From: Candidatus Poribacteria bacterium
GTDB lineage: Bacteria; Poribacteria; WGA-4E; PCPOR2b
Assembly: GCA_028819845.1 (NCBI GenBank)
Contig: JAPPKS010000026.1
Span: forward strand, 39,913 to 103,912
Reading direction: 5' to 3'
Length of the DNA stretch: 64,000 nucleotides
Shown here: in pieces, positions 38,727 through 46,188 of the stretch
Numbering within the stretch: the stretch's first letter is position 1
Layout: every line of letters starts with the position of its first letter
Program-made: the position numbers and the translations under genes
The notes under the pieces: generated by a model
What the model was told of the DNA's origin: nothing
Seen by the model: only the letters and a program-made list of their open reading frames with translations
The model's database searches: none

Positions 38727-39614
38727 TCAATCGATTTTGGGAAATACGACACGAATTGTGGAGGGAAATTGGTTCGGCTGGCAGGATTGGCTAATCCGAA
38801 CGTCGCCGATGGCGCTCATCAACAGATAGGCGTCGTCGAATGAAACGGAGAGCTTCTGCTGGAGGAGATTTGCCATTTCTTCGCAGGCAATTGTGATGGC
38901 ATCGGCAAGTTTGGGCGCGTCGCCGGTAGTAATCCATGAAGCATCCGTCTCGATCCACGGACGGGTGATTGATTCACCCTTGATGAGATTCACTAGGACG
39001 GTGACTTCAGCGCAAATCTCTATCCCAGTCATTGTAACTTCAGCGTCCCCCATCGCCGCATGAACATCTCCGACCCCAAATAACGCACCCTCTACAAAAA
39101 CAGGCAGGTAAACACAAGAACCTACCTTTACGTCGTTATGATCCATATTGCCGCCGTGGGGACCGGGGTAAAGCGTAGGCACCGCTTCTCCACTGGGCGC
39201 GGTGCCAATGACGCCAATCATCGGGCGCACCGGAAAATGGATGCGGTCGTCATAGTGCACGATGCCGTCCTCTATCTGAACGAGGCGAGTCACATACTTT
39301 TCGGCGAGATGCCCCAAGTTTCCTAACCCCGCCTTTATAGCGATGAAACCCTGCGATGCAAGTTCAATCCCTAGAATCTCAACGCGGAGCGTATCACCCG
39401 GTTCGGCACCTTTCACGAAGACCGGTCCGGTAGCGGGATTTGCGCCACGTGGATGCGGGCGGTCGAGAAGATTATCTTCGCTCCGAATCGTACCGGTTCT
39501 CGCATCATACGTTTCAAAGCGGATTTTGTCGCCCGGATCGATTTTTCGAACTGGGCTATGCTCTCGGTCGAAACTATAAACGATGTGGTCACGGGTAATG
39601 ATGTGCGTTTGCAT
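38727..39614 (-). CDS. Acetamidase/formamidase family protein
   Basis: 295 aa. Family features include 'DPGDKIRFETYDA', 'NPATGPVFVKGAEPGDTLRVEILGIE', 'IGVIGTAPSGEAVPTLYPGPHGGNMDHNDV', 'PVFVEGALFGVGDVHAAMGDAEV' and the C-terminal 'SFDDAYLLMSAIGDVRISQ'. The His and Asp residues of the 'PGPHGGNMD' and 'GDVHAAMGD' segments form the metal site in FmdA/AmdA enzymes, which release ammonia from small amides. It forms its own unit, closed by the nested terminator downstream. Confidence 0.93.
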   Translation of the reverse strand: MQTHIITRDHIVYSFDREHSPVRKIDPGDKIRFETYDARTGTIRSEDNLLDRPHPRGANPATGPVFVKGAEPGDTLRVEILGIELASQGFIAIKAGLGNLGHLAEKYVTRLVQIEDGIVHYDDRIHFPVRPMIGVIGTAPSGEAVPTLYPGPHGGNMDHNDVKVGSCVYLPVFVEGALFGVGDVHAAMGDAEVTMTGIEICAEVTVLVNLIKGESITRPWIETDASWITTGDAPKLADAITIACEEMANLLQQKLSVSFDDAYLLMSAIGDVRISQSCQPNQFPSTIRVVFPKID

Positions 39615-39961
39615 TTAATTTTGCCCGGGTATTTACGCGCTAAACCGTGCGATTTCAGAACTTAGCAGTAATTGCCAACCCATGCTCAAGAGGATTGACT
39701 ATGACCGTCCTAAGTCAGGCAGCATTCCAAAATTGGAGGAATTATGATATTACTTGAATTTACCCGCAAAACCCGCCTGCGTAGGAGCGTTGTCCGAATT
39801 GCGACACTTCCGCTCTCTCTGCCAGACGTACAACAACTGCATGAATTGTGATTTGTGTGATTTAATGATTGGTTATGATTAAGGGAGGGTATACTTCATC
39901 GGATGCGCTCTGCCCACCCCACAAAACCGATATGTAGATTCGAAAAAGCGTCGAGCAACAG
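39615..39961. other. Intergenic, holds a type B short repeat
   Basis: A segment at about 39776-39806 is, on the minus strand, 'GTCGCAATTCGGACAACGCT' followed by CCTAC. It matches the repeats at 44585-44612 and 44877-44905. A 35-codon plus-strand frame at 39744-39851 has a GGAGG upstream but overlaps this repeat. Confidence 0.45.
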
Positions 39962-40618
39962 TTATTGCCTTGAAGGGTTTTCGATAATCACCTTTCTGAA
40001 TGTTAACGATACCCTGCGTTTTCTATTATACGTTTGACCATCCCACTGGTCTGATTTTCTCGGAGCGATACCGTGTAACCAATAATATCTTGATTCACCT
40101 CTCAATACGATAATACTTCGCGGCGCAAGCCAAACAGGTATTTTTTTTGTCTTGTCAAGTTTGTGCGTGAAATCCATGACACAACTTGAACCCAAACTCA
40201 AAGAGACAATCATATTTTCAAAACAAGGTTCACAATCAATATGACTGGAAATCCCTTGCCCTGGTTTGTATTCGTTAACAATAACTTGGTCTGGTATTGC
40301 CGGCATGTGACCATCCTCATGTAATTTTTGACCAAGAATTTGCAGCCATTCCGGCAAATCCCCAATATGCATACCATAGTTGACTTTCCGCGCTTTGTAG
40401 TCGTACTTGAAACCATAATGCTGTACACGCCGCTTTAAATCTTCAAGCCATGAGTTCCCGTCAATCTGTTCTATCAACCGTTCATGTACACATTTGTTAA
40501 TGTAGCGTTCTATGTATTTGAAGCCTTTGATTGTATCTGTGGCTTTCTCATTTTTCGGCGAAGGTTGCGGAATAGGAGAATTGTGATTTGAAACGGAAAA
40601 GAGGTCTAGTTGTGCCAT
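39962..40618 (-). CDS. AlkB-family 2-oxoglutarate/Fe(II) dioxygenase
   Basis: 218 aa. The dioxygenase core is clear: 'VNEYKPGQGISSHIDCEPCF' has the HxD iron ligands, 'YYWLHGIAPRK' the distal His, and 'NRKRRVSLTFRKV' the two Arg that bind 2-oxoglutarate and substrate. AlkB-type enzymes remove alkyl groups from DNA or RNA bases, or act on proteins in some subfamilies; the N-terminal ~60 residues differ from E. coli AlkB. AGGAGA precedes the start. It lies at the edge of a patch with an Nmad3-like gene and a DUF4268 gene. Confidence 0.9.
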   Translation of the reverse strand: MAQLDLFSVSNHNSPIPQPSPKNEKATDTIKGFKYIERYINKCVHERLIEQIDGNSWLEDLKRRVQHYGFKYDYKARKVNYGMHIGDLPEWLQILGQKLHEDGHMPAIPDQVIVNEYKPGQGISSHIDCEPCFENMIVSLSLGSSCVMDFTHKLDKTKKIPVWLAPRSIIVLRGESRYYWLHGIAPRKSDQWDGQTYNRKRRVSLTFRKVIIENPSRQ

Positions 40619-40641
40619 TGCCGGTTCTCCTAGACTCGATT

Positions 40642-40833
40642 TTAGTCTTTGTAAAGTATATCATAGTAAACATTGATATTCTGCGGTAAACCATCTGATA
40701 GCCTCGTGTAATGAAACTGTTGGACATTGGATTGGGTTATTTTGCTTTTGAACCCAGGCATGTTAGCTTTGAGGAATTCCCAATTTTCATGTAATTGCGG
40801 TAAGCTCCTGTAGGTTGGGTAGAGCGGATTCAC
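40642..40833 (-). pseudogene. Gene fragment whose 5' end is repeat sequence
   Basis: A 63-codon frame ending 24 nt before the alkB-type gene. Its first nine codons (GTG start, 'NPLYPTYRS') read through the interspersed repeat at 40810-40914; only the rest ('LPQLHENWEFLKANMPGFKSKI' and onwards, ending 'NINVYYDILYKD') looks like protein-coding sequence. The simplest reading is the C-terminal end of a gene whose beginning was lost at the repeat. I recognise no family. Confidence 0.45.
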
Positions 40834-40914
40834 CCAAAAAATCGCCCGTTTAATAAACCACCCCCGCCAACCAAACTACGCACAAAATCCTATGAATCGA
40901 GCGAAACCCAACGC
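40810..40914 (+). repeat. Interspersed repeat, GTAGGTTGGGT...AACCCAACGC
   Basis: About 105 nt bounded by GTAGGTTGGGT on the left and CGAAACCCAACGC on the right; the outer parts form an imperfect inverted repeat (GTTGGGT / ACCCAAC). Near-identical borders occur at 41091-41190 and 43680-43780, both in the opposite orientation. Confidence 0.7.
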
Positions 40915-41090
40915 TTTTAAAACCTCCGCCAACCTAAACGAGTACCAAACACTAACACCGCCCCGAATCCCCAATAACTCTTCTGTTTCTTCTATTCCAA
41001 ATCGTATTTATCATTCCGACCGACAACCGGCAACCGAAACGTCTCGTAAATAAGACAAGACTACCGCCTTCGTTATTCACTCGGTTGATT

Positions 41091-41190
41091 GTTGGGTTCG
41101 CTGCGTGTTGACAATTTCAGAACAAATTCAAATACCGATATCCATTCGACTTTTTTAACGTCTTTTATTTGCCCGTATAACCCAACCTAC
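41091..41190 (-). repeat. Interspersed repeat, inverted copy
   Basis: Left border GTTGGGTTCGCTGCGTG, right border AACCCAACCTAC, about 100 nt. It is the reverse orientation of the element at 40810-40914, 180 nt away, so the two could pair. The internal sequences are not conserved, only the ends. Confidence 0.7.
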
Positions 41191-41274
41191 AAGCGGCAAC
41201 TTTTGACGGCAGGTGTAAAGAGTAGTGTGTTGCCCCCATCATACTATCCTTTTGTATCCCTTAAGGTATTAATG

Positions 41275-42214
41275 CTAGAGCGATAACTTCTCAATATGGG
41301 GCTTCAGTGCTTTGTCTAGCCGAATCATTGCATCGATCATGGCCTCGTGAATATCTTGCCAATTTTCCTCGTCGCGGTAGCCGCCCAATGAAATTTCTTT
41401 GTTGATTCGGCAGGCACGCTTGTCTTCGAGTCGGTACCAATCAAGCGTTTCGCCAAAGACTTCTTCAATCTCTGCTTTAGCTTCAAAGAGCGCATCGAAA
41501 ATCTCACTGTTCTCACTATCCTTCTTATCTGCGCCTCGATCGATGTATAACTTCACATCGGATGCGTGCTGCCGCACCCCGTAACGCAAGTATAATCCAT
41601 TTTTTACCGGCGTCCATAGGTATGAGCGATCGTTTGGCGCAATGTTGGCATGTAACGATGTTTTTTCCCGAGCACGACTCAACAATTGAGACCAAAACCG
41701 GTTGCGGAGAAGATGCTGCTCCTTGAGTTCTTTCTTTGTTTCGGCAGCTTGTTCGCTCTCCTCACTTGGGCCAACAATCAGTGTCAGCATCGGCGCAGGC
41801 AATGAATCACCGATTCGAATCGCCTCAAGTTTGACAATATAGAAAGAAGCTGATGACGATTCATTGAGCCAAGTGATTGCGGTGATGTGTTCAGGCCGAG
41901 GATCAGATACAATCCAGATAGCCGCTTTCGCCCCAAGTACGGACAAATACGTAATTACCTTGCCGAGGTGTTCATGGTTGCTGCGCTCAAGCTGATTTTC
42001 AATAATAATTAGGATTGCCAGATTCATCCTCTGCGAGGAGATCTGCGCTGAACATCCCCGCGGGATGCTCACGTTCTTCGATTGAGAGTGACATGTGAAT
42101 GGTATCGTTTAACACATCAATGTTCTCCGCAAGCCACGGTGTAAAATCACTTGGTTCACGGGGCCACACTTCGCGTAATGACACCTTTTTCAAACGTCCA
42201 ATCGTCTCATTCAT
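41275..42214 (-). pseudogene. DUF4268-family protein split by a frameshift
   Basis: Two overlapping frames form one gene. The first (42214 to 41999) encodes 'VSLREVWPREPSDFTPWLAENIDVL' and 'SADLLAEDESGNP'. The second (from about 42012 to 41275) resumes 'IIIENQLERSNHEHLGKVITYLSVLGAK' and runs through the DUF4268 region to 'IHEAMIDAMIRLDKALKPHI'. Removing one base in the A/T run at 42001-42012 restores GNP-III-ENQLE, the expected order. The intact protein would be ~312 aa. The E-N-Q / 'ENQLE' segment is reminiscent of PD-(D/E)XK-like nuclease cores; family function is not established. GAGGTG precedes the first start. Confidence 0.85.
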
Positions 42215-42315
42215 TTCTTCACCTCGTTTCGTCCTTATTTACTTACGCCCAATGTTTATACAGTCATGGAAATCCATTTAGGTGTAAAGGTGCGGCGGGT
42301 TTAACCCGCGGCGGT

Positions 42316-43080
42316 TCAAGACCACCCTTGGGATGCAAATATTCGCGACCAGAAGCGGGCGGCGCCTTCCGAATTTGCGTTCGGGTCAATGTGCAGGCGT
42401 GCGCTGCGTGTGTGCGAGTTGATAACGGCGAGTTCAGTGTTTGTCTCCCAGTTCCATGGGGCGCCGGCAGCGGTCAGTAACGGGATGTCTTCTACAAACG
42501 CTCTGTCCAATCTGATGGATTTACGGAAACGGCGAGAATTTATCGAGCCTTTGTAAACTACGTATCCGTCGTCGTAAGGGACGCGATCTTTAAACCAACG
42601 CATCACGTGGGCGTTACGGTTGAACGCGGGGCTTGTGAGAAGCGGTTCGATGGTTGAGTCGGAGGGGAGGGGAATTACCTCTTCGATCTCGAGGAAACCG
42701 ATAAAAGCGAATATCCCTTCTTGGTTTTTATATTGCTTGTTTCGGTAGGGAACTAAACGTACCAGGAAGAATAGAAAATCGCCTTTTGTCATCGGTTTAA
42801 GCCCGGGTTTTACAATGGGGCTGTCTCCAAACGTGAACGTGGCGAACTCGGGATCGTTGTGAATCTGCGTTGTGGGTGAGATGTTTAACGACTGGAGTTG
42901 GTCAATGAGCGGACGGTCGGGCGCATTAAACTGGCGGAGAATTGCAAAGGTGCAACCGTCGTCGGAAGAAGCAGGGATGGGAACGAATTCGAAACTGCCG
43001 TCTTCGAATAGTGGGCTCTGTTGCCGGTGGTCCGTGTTCGCACCGACGTTGATAATAAATATACGACCCGCCGGACTATC
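42316..43080 (-). CDS. Nmad3-like putative nucleotide-modification protein, no standard start codon
   Basis: The open frame begins directly after the TAA of the upstream gene and is in the same frame. It reads 'GRIFIINVGANTDHRQQSPL', then 'FEDGSFEFVPIP', 'HNDPEFATFTFGDSP' and 'KGDFLFFLVRL', then on to 'ARFWSRIFASQGWS'. This matches what I know of the Nmad3 domain (nucleotide modification associated domain 3), a family linked to modified DNA bases in phage and bacteria. No ATG, GTG or TTG occurs before residue ~95, where a truncated protein would start (42792). Length from the TAA is 254 codons, close to full length. Start-codon loss, read-through from the neighbour, or sequence error are all possible. 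Confidence 0.65.
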   Translation of the reverse strand, partial: DSPAGRIFIINVGANTDHRQQSPLFEDGSFEFVPIPASSDDGCTFAILRQFNAPDRPLIDQLQSLNISPTTQIHNDPEFATFTFGDSPIVKPGLKPMTKGDFLFFLVRLVPYRNKQYKNQEGIFAFIGFLEIEEVIPLPSDSTIEPLLTSPAFNRNAHVMRWFKDRVPYDDGYVVYKGSINSRRFRKSIRLDRAFVEDIPLLTAAGAPWNWETNTELAVINSHTRSARLHIDPNANSEGAARFWSRIFASQGWS

Positions 43081-43647
43081 TTAAAAGGGATTAGTTTCGG
43101 CTTTAAGCCGGGCAACCTCGAACAGATAATCTGCCGTGGCGTCGTGCGCGTCGAGATGGGTGACGATTTCCTCAAATAGACTCCCTTTGAGCCGCTGCGT
43201 CGCGTAGCGGAGACTCTCAGGTTGGTACGATTTACCGTCGGGATTGATACGTTTCCACCTCTCGGGCGTGATTTCGTACGCATCCTCTATCCGCGTGAAG
43301 GAGAGTTTTTTCGGACGAATGACCGTGCGGTTACCGACCGTATCTGTCCATCCGATTTCATAATACCCTACGATAAAGCAGCGTTCCGCGTATTGGCGGT
43401 TTTTACCTTTATAACGGGTAACAAATAGGATATGTGACAATCCATCGTTGACGGCGGCGCGGACGCCTATCTGGTTACAGCACCAGTAGTAGTTGTACGT
43501 CATCGTTTCGTAGTTTGGTTCGGTGTAACCTTCAATTACCATTCGCAATGGCAGTTCTGAGTCCGTTGTGCAAAGATGATAGCACAGCTTTCCCTCGAAG
43601 CGCGCTGGGGAATAGGGTTGCCAATTGACGGAATCGGTTCGGTTCAT
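43081..43647 (-). CDS. 188-aa protein of unknown function, partner of the Nmad3-like gene
   Basis: 188 aa with an AAGGAGA site 9 nt upstream. Motifs of note are 'YNYYWCCNQIGVRAAVNDGLSHILFVTRYKG' and 'FIVGYYEIGWTDT', the latter like the 'IGYFE' strand of PUA/EVE-like or Nmad-type domains. The C-terminal half is helical. It ends in TAA and the Nmad3-like frame continues without a shift. I do not recognise the family. The coupling suggests both act in one process, possibly base modification; this is inference. Confidence 0.65.
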   Translation of the reverse strand: MNRTDSVNWQPYSPARFEGKLCYHLCTTDSELPLRMVIEGYTEPNYETMTYNYYWCCNQIGVRAAVNDGLSHILFVTRYKGKNRQYAERCFIVGYYEIGWTDTVGNRTVIRPKKLSFTRIEDAYEITPERWKRINPDGKSYQPESLRYATQRLKGSLFEEIVTHLDAHDATADYLFEVARLKAETNPF

Positions 43648-43679
43648 AGTGAAATTCTCTCCTTGTGTTAAAGAAAAAG

Positions 43680-43780
43680 CGTTGGGTTTGCTACGTCGTT
43701 ATTATCTTGAGATGGAATCTAGGTGTGGCAATCATACCTCGTGTGAAGCGTAATTCACGAACCCGCTTAACCCAACCTAC
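43680..43780 (-). repeat. Interspersed repeat, inverted copy
   Basis: Left border GCGTTGGGTTTGCTACGTCG, right border CTTAACCCAACCTAC; about 100 nt. It has the same ends and orientation as 41091-41190 and sits between the 188-aa gene and the His-rich lipoprotein gene. Confidence 0.7.
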
Positions 43781-43817
43781 AAAAGCTATACGTACAGTTG
43801 ATCCCATTCTGGAAGAA

Positions 43818-44411
43818 CTATAACTTACGCCACTTCATTGTGACGTTGTCGGCTGAGTAACGTCCGTGAAGGGCAAAATGTGTAAGCGTTAAGACCGTAC
43901 CGTTCCACTTGTATTCCAATGCATAGGCCGGGTCTTTGTTAAAAAAACGATGTCCGTCGGTATAAAACAAAACTAAAGTTCGTGAGTCGGGCAAATTGCG
44001 ATAGTAAAATGATGCCGGCATCCAGGCGAACAAGTCCGTCCATCCCAACCAATTAGGATTGTTTTCGGCGGTTATTACGAATTTATGGTCCAGTGTTATT
44101 CTTAGTACGCCTCGTATTTCGCCTGTCGCCTCCAAACCCGACGGCCGTTCAACACCTTCATTTTGGTGAACCCTTGCAATGCTCTCAAGCCGATACGTTC
44201 CCGCCAATTCGCCATGTGACACTTCTTCTAAAGGGTCATGTGTGTGGTCGTGCTGATGGGTATGGTGATGGTCGTGTTCGTGGGGATGCGCGTGTTTAGG
44301 TATCGGGTGCGTGTGCCCGCAACCCGTTAATGGGGTTAGCATTAAAAAGAAACCTACACATGGAAAGATTAGCGTGCATATTACGAAGTTAACGTCAACC
44401 GTGTGATTCAT
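43818..44411 (-). CDS. Lipoprotein with His-rich N-terminus
   Basis: About 197 aa; GTG 44414 and ATG 44411 are both possible with GGAGG upstream. The lipobox is 'LTPLTGCGH'. Directly after the lipidated Cys comes a His/Asp-rich stretch of about 30 residues ('HAHPHEHDHHHTHQHDHTHD' and flanks) with more than a dozen His, a probable metal-binding tether. The rest (about 70-197) is a beta-rich domain ('GELAGTYRLESIARVH', 'GVLRITLDHKFVITAE', 'VLTLTHFALHGRYS') with a lipocalin-like feel. A role in zinc, nickel or copper handling at the membrane is inferred. Confidence 0.75.
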   Translation of the reverse strand: MNHTVDVNFVICTLIFPCVGFFLMLTPLTGCGHTHPIPKHAHPHEHDHHHTHQHDHTHDPLEEVSHGELAGTYRLESIARVHQNEGVERPSGLEATGEIRGVLRITLDHKFVITAENNPNWLGWTDLFAWMPASFYYRNLPDSRTLVLFYTDGHRFFNKDPAYALEYKWNGTVLTLTHFALHGRYSADNVTMKWRKL

Positions 44412-44414
44412 CAC

Positions 44415-45095
44415 TTTTCAACGTTCCTCCATCCTTTAGACGGCGATACGTGAGACTTTAGCTGGAAAACTGCGGCAGTTTGGTCAGGTTTTGAAACGAC
44501 CGATCTTTTTGTTAATATACCTGATGCGGTGTGTGATAGTCAAGCGGCTCGTAAAGCATGTGTGGGTTGGGATGAGTGGAGAAGCGAGTGAGTGTCGCGA
44601 TTCGGAGATTGGTCCTACAGGGGGTGGGTTTTGGTAGAAGGGATCGACCGACCGAATTGGGAGGGCGATAGTCTTGTCTTGATTCCTGACGATGTAGTGG
44701 TCGAATCCACACAATCTACGAAGATGTTGTATTCTATATACCTGTCGCCCCGCTGGGGCTTTGGGATGGGGGTTACGGTGTTTTCTATATACCTGCCGCC
44801 CCGCAGGGCTATAGTACAGGTTTTGCTGCGATTAAGAAACCGAGTTTTGAAGAAAAAACGCGGTTTCATATAAAGGCCGCGATTCTGAGATCGCTCCTAC
44901 AAGGGTCGGATTCTTGTAGGGGGGAATTCTGATTCCCGCTCTCCAAAATAAAAGAAGTCGAGGCTTAAGAAAATGGATGAAACAGGCTTCGCAACAAAAA
45001 TTGACGGTTCGTGCGGAATAAAAATGCAAAGGCACGGCATCGGAATTTCTCGTCGGACGAACGCAAAAAGTGCGCCTTCGCCGCCTGATTTTCCA
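44415..45095. other. Repeat-rich intergenic region
   Basis: Two type B repeats ('GCGATTCGGAGATTGGTCCTAC' split at 44585-44612 and 'GCGATTCTGAGATCGCTCCT' at 44880-44905) enclose two type C repeats ('CTATATACCTGTCGCCCCGC' at 44736-44765 and 'CTATATACCTGCCGCCCCGC' at 44784-44815). Frames of 60-90 codons on both strands run through them and have no other support. The block precedes the tRNA cluster promoter. Confidence 0.6.
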
Positions 45096-45125
45096 TTGAC
45101 AACGACTGTTAAATTTTGGTACAAT
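45096..45125 (+). promoter_or_regulatory. Strong sigma-70 promoter of the tRNA cluster
   Basis: TTGACA at 45096-45101 and TACAAT at 45120-45125 with an 18-nt spacer; transcription should start near 45132, just before the first tRNA at 45141. This is the best promoter match I see in the window. Confidence 0.8.
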
Positions 45126-45140
45126 TACCCATCGTTTTTA

Positions 45141-45225
45141 GGTGGGATGGCAGAGTGGTCGAATGCGGCGGTCTTGAAAACCGTTGTGGCGAAAGTCACC
45201 GTGGGTTCAAATCCTACTCCCACCG
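45141..45225 (+). tRNA. tRNA-Ser (anticodon TGA)
   Basis: Class II tRNA with acceptor arms GGTGGGA / TCCCACC, anticodon loop CTTGAAA and a long variable arm. The discriminator is G, and CCA follows in the DNA (45226-45228). It reads UCA and related UCN codons. First gene of the cluster, right after the promoter. Confidence 0.95.
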
Positions 45226-45243
45226 CCATTCAGTATACATTAT

Positions 45244-45328
45244 GGAGAGGTGCGAGAGCGGTTGAATCGGGCTGCCTGCTAAGCAGTTGTGGCGCAAGCC
45301 ACCATGGGTTCGAATCCCATCCTCTCCG
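45244..45328 (+). tRNA. tRNA-Ser (anticodon GCT)
   Basis: Acceptor arms GGAGAGG / CCTCTCC, anticodon loop CTGCTAA, long variable arm, discriminator G and encoded CCA (45329-45331). It reads AGU and AGC. Confidence 0.95.
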
Positions 45329-45338
45329 CCATGATTAT

Positions 45339-45412
45339 GCGCCTGTAGCTCAGCGGATCAGAGCATCTGACTACGGATCAGAAGGTCGGGGGTTCGAATC
45401 CTCTCAGGCGCT
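45339..45412 (+). tRNA. tRNA-Arg (anticodon ACG)
   Basis: Acceptor arms GCGCCTG / CAGGCGC, anticodon stem TCTGA / TCAGA and loop CTACGGA. The A at position 34 is the substrate of the tRNA adenosine deaminase encoded directly downstream. CCA is not encoded, and the base after the acceptor stem is T, unusual for a discriminator. Confidence 0.93.
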
Positions 45413-45500
45413 TATTTCTCTTTGCGCGGCAGGTAGGGATTTTCCGTGAACGGCACAAACAATCGGAATCGAGAACCTACCATCTGGCTTGCGGGGTTTT

Positions 45501-45950
45501 ATGTCGGATCTGCTCTGGATGCGTGAAGCGCTTGAAACCGCGCGCCAAGGGGCTGTGCGCGGCGAAGTGCCCGTCGGAGCGATCATTATCAGAAATGACG
45601 TGGAACTTGCCCGCGCACACAATCTCCGAGAACAAACCAACGACCCAACAGCCCACGCTGAATTAATCGCTATACGAGAGGCTTCCCGGAAGATTGGCGA
45701 TTGGCGGTTAATTGACACTACCCTGTATGTGACGTTGGAGCCATGTCCGATGTGCGCGGGGGCAATTGTTTTGGCTCGCATACCGCGCCTGGTTTTTGCC
45801 GCGCCAGATCCCAAATCGGGCGCCGCTGGGACGCTGTTCAATCTGTTACAAAACAGGTGTTTGAATCACCAAGTAGATGTTACATCCGGTGTTTTAGAAG
45901 AAGCGAGCAGCATTCTTCTACAATCATTTTTTCAGAATCGCCGGCGTTGA
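45501..45950 (+). CDS. tadA: TadA, tRNA-specific adenosine deaminase
   Basis: About 149 aa from ATG 45501 with GGGG upstream. The zinc deaminase motif is complete: 'THAE'-type 'TAHAELIAI' (His ligand and catalytic Glu) and 'EPCPMCAGAI' (Cys ligands). The N-terminal 'WMREALETARQGAVRGEVPVGAIII' is the standard TadA opening. It converts A34 to inosine in tRNA-Arg(ACG), whose gene ends about 90 nt upstream. The gene sits inside the tRNA cluster and may share its transcript. Confidence 0.96.
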   Translation: MSDLLWMREALETARQGAVRGEVPVGAIIIRNDVELARAHNLREQTNDPTAHAELIAIREASRKIGDWRLIDTTLYVTLEPCPMCAGAIVLARIPRLVFAAPDPKSGAAGTLFNLLQNRCLNHQVDVTSGVLEEASSILLQSFFQNRRR

Positions 45951-45956
45951 AATTAC

Positions 45957-46044
45957 GGAGAGATGCGAGAGCTGGCTGAATCGGGCAGTCTCGAAAACTG
46001 CTGTGCGGGAAACCGTACCGTGGGTTCAAATCCCACTCTCTCCG
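45957..46044 (+). tRNA. tRNA-Ser (anticodon CGA)
   Basis: Acceptor arms GGAGAGA / TCTCTCC, anticodon loop CTCGAAA and a long variable arm. It reads UCG. No CCA is encoded (CCT follows). Its D-arm, variable arm and T-arm match the tRNA-Ser(GGA) at 46189 almost exactly. It begins 6 nt after the tadA stop. Confidence 0.95.
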
Positions 46045-46050
46045 CCTAAA

Positions 46051-46122
46051 GGGGCAGTAGCTCAGAGGGAGAGCGCATCCCTCGCACGGATGAGGTCACG
46101 GGTTCAAATCCCGTCTGCTCCA
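46051..46122 (+). tRNA. tRNA-Ala (anticodon CGC)
   Basis: Acceptor arms GGGGCAG / CTGCTCC contain the G3:U70 pair that marks alanine tRNAs. The anticodon stem is CATCC / GGATG with loop CTCGCAC, and the discriminator is A. It reads GCG. Only 6 nt separate it from the preceding tRNA. Confidence 0.93.
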
Positions 46123-46188
46123 TTACTTTCCTTCAATGTTATTTGGGCAATCAGGCTGTTTGATTTTACCTGCTTGCATCAGCTTACC

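Noticed and set aside
39744..39851. 35-codon frame with GGAGG upstream
   Set aside because: It overlaps a type B repeat in inverse orientation and has no other support.
42885..43283. 132-codon minus-strand frame, Arg/Ser-rich
   Set aside because: It is out of frame with both the 188-aa gene and the Nmad3-like frame, and its composition is typical of a shadow frame.
40810..43780. CRISPR array
   Set aside because: The repeats are few, variably spaced and in both orientations, with no regular spacers or cas genes.
44973..45449. 158-codon plus-strand frame across the first three tRNAs
   Set aside because: It runs through three well-formed tRNA genes and their promoter; the translation has no family resemblance.
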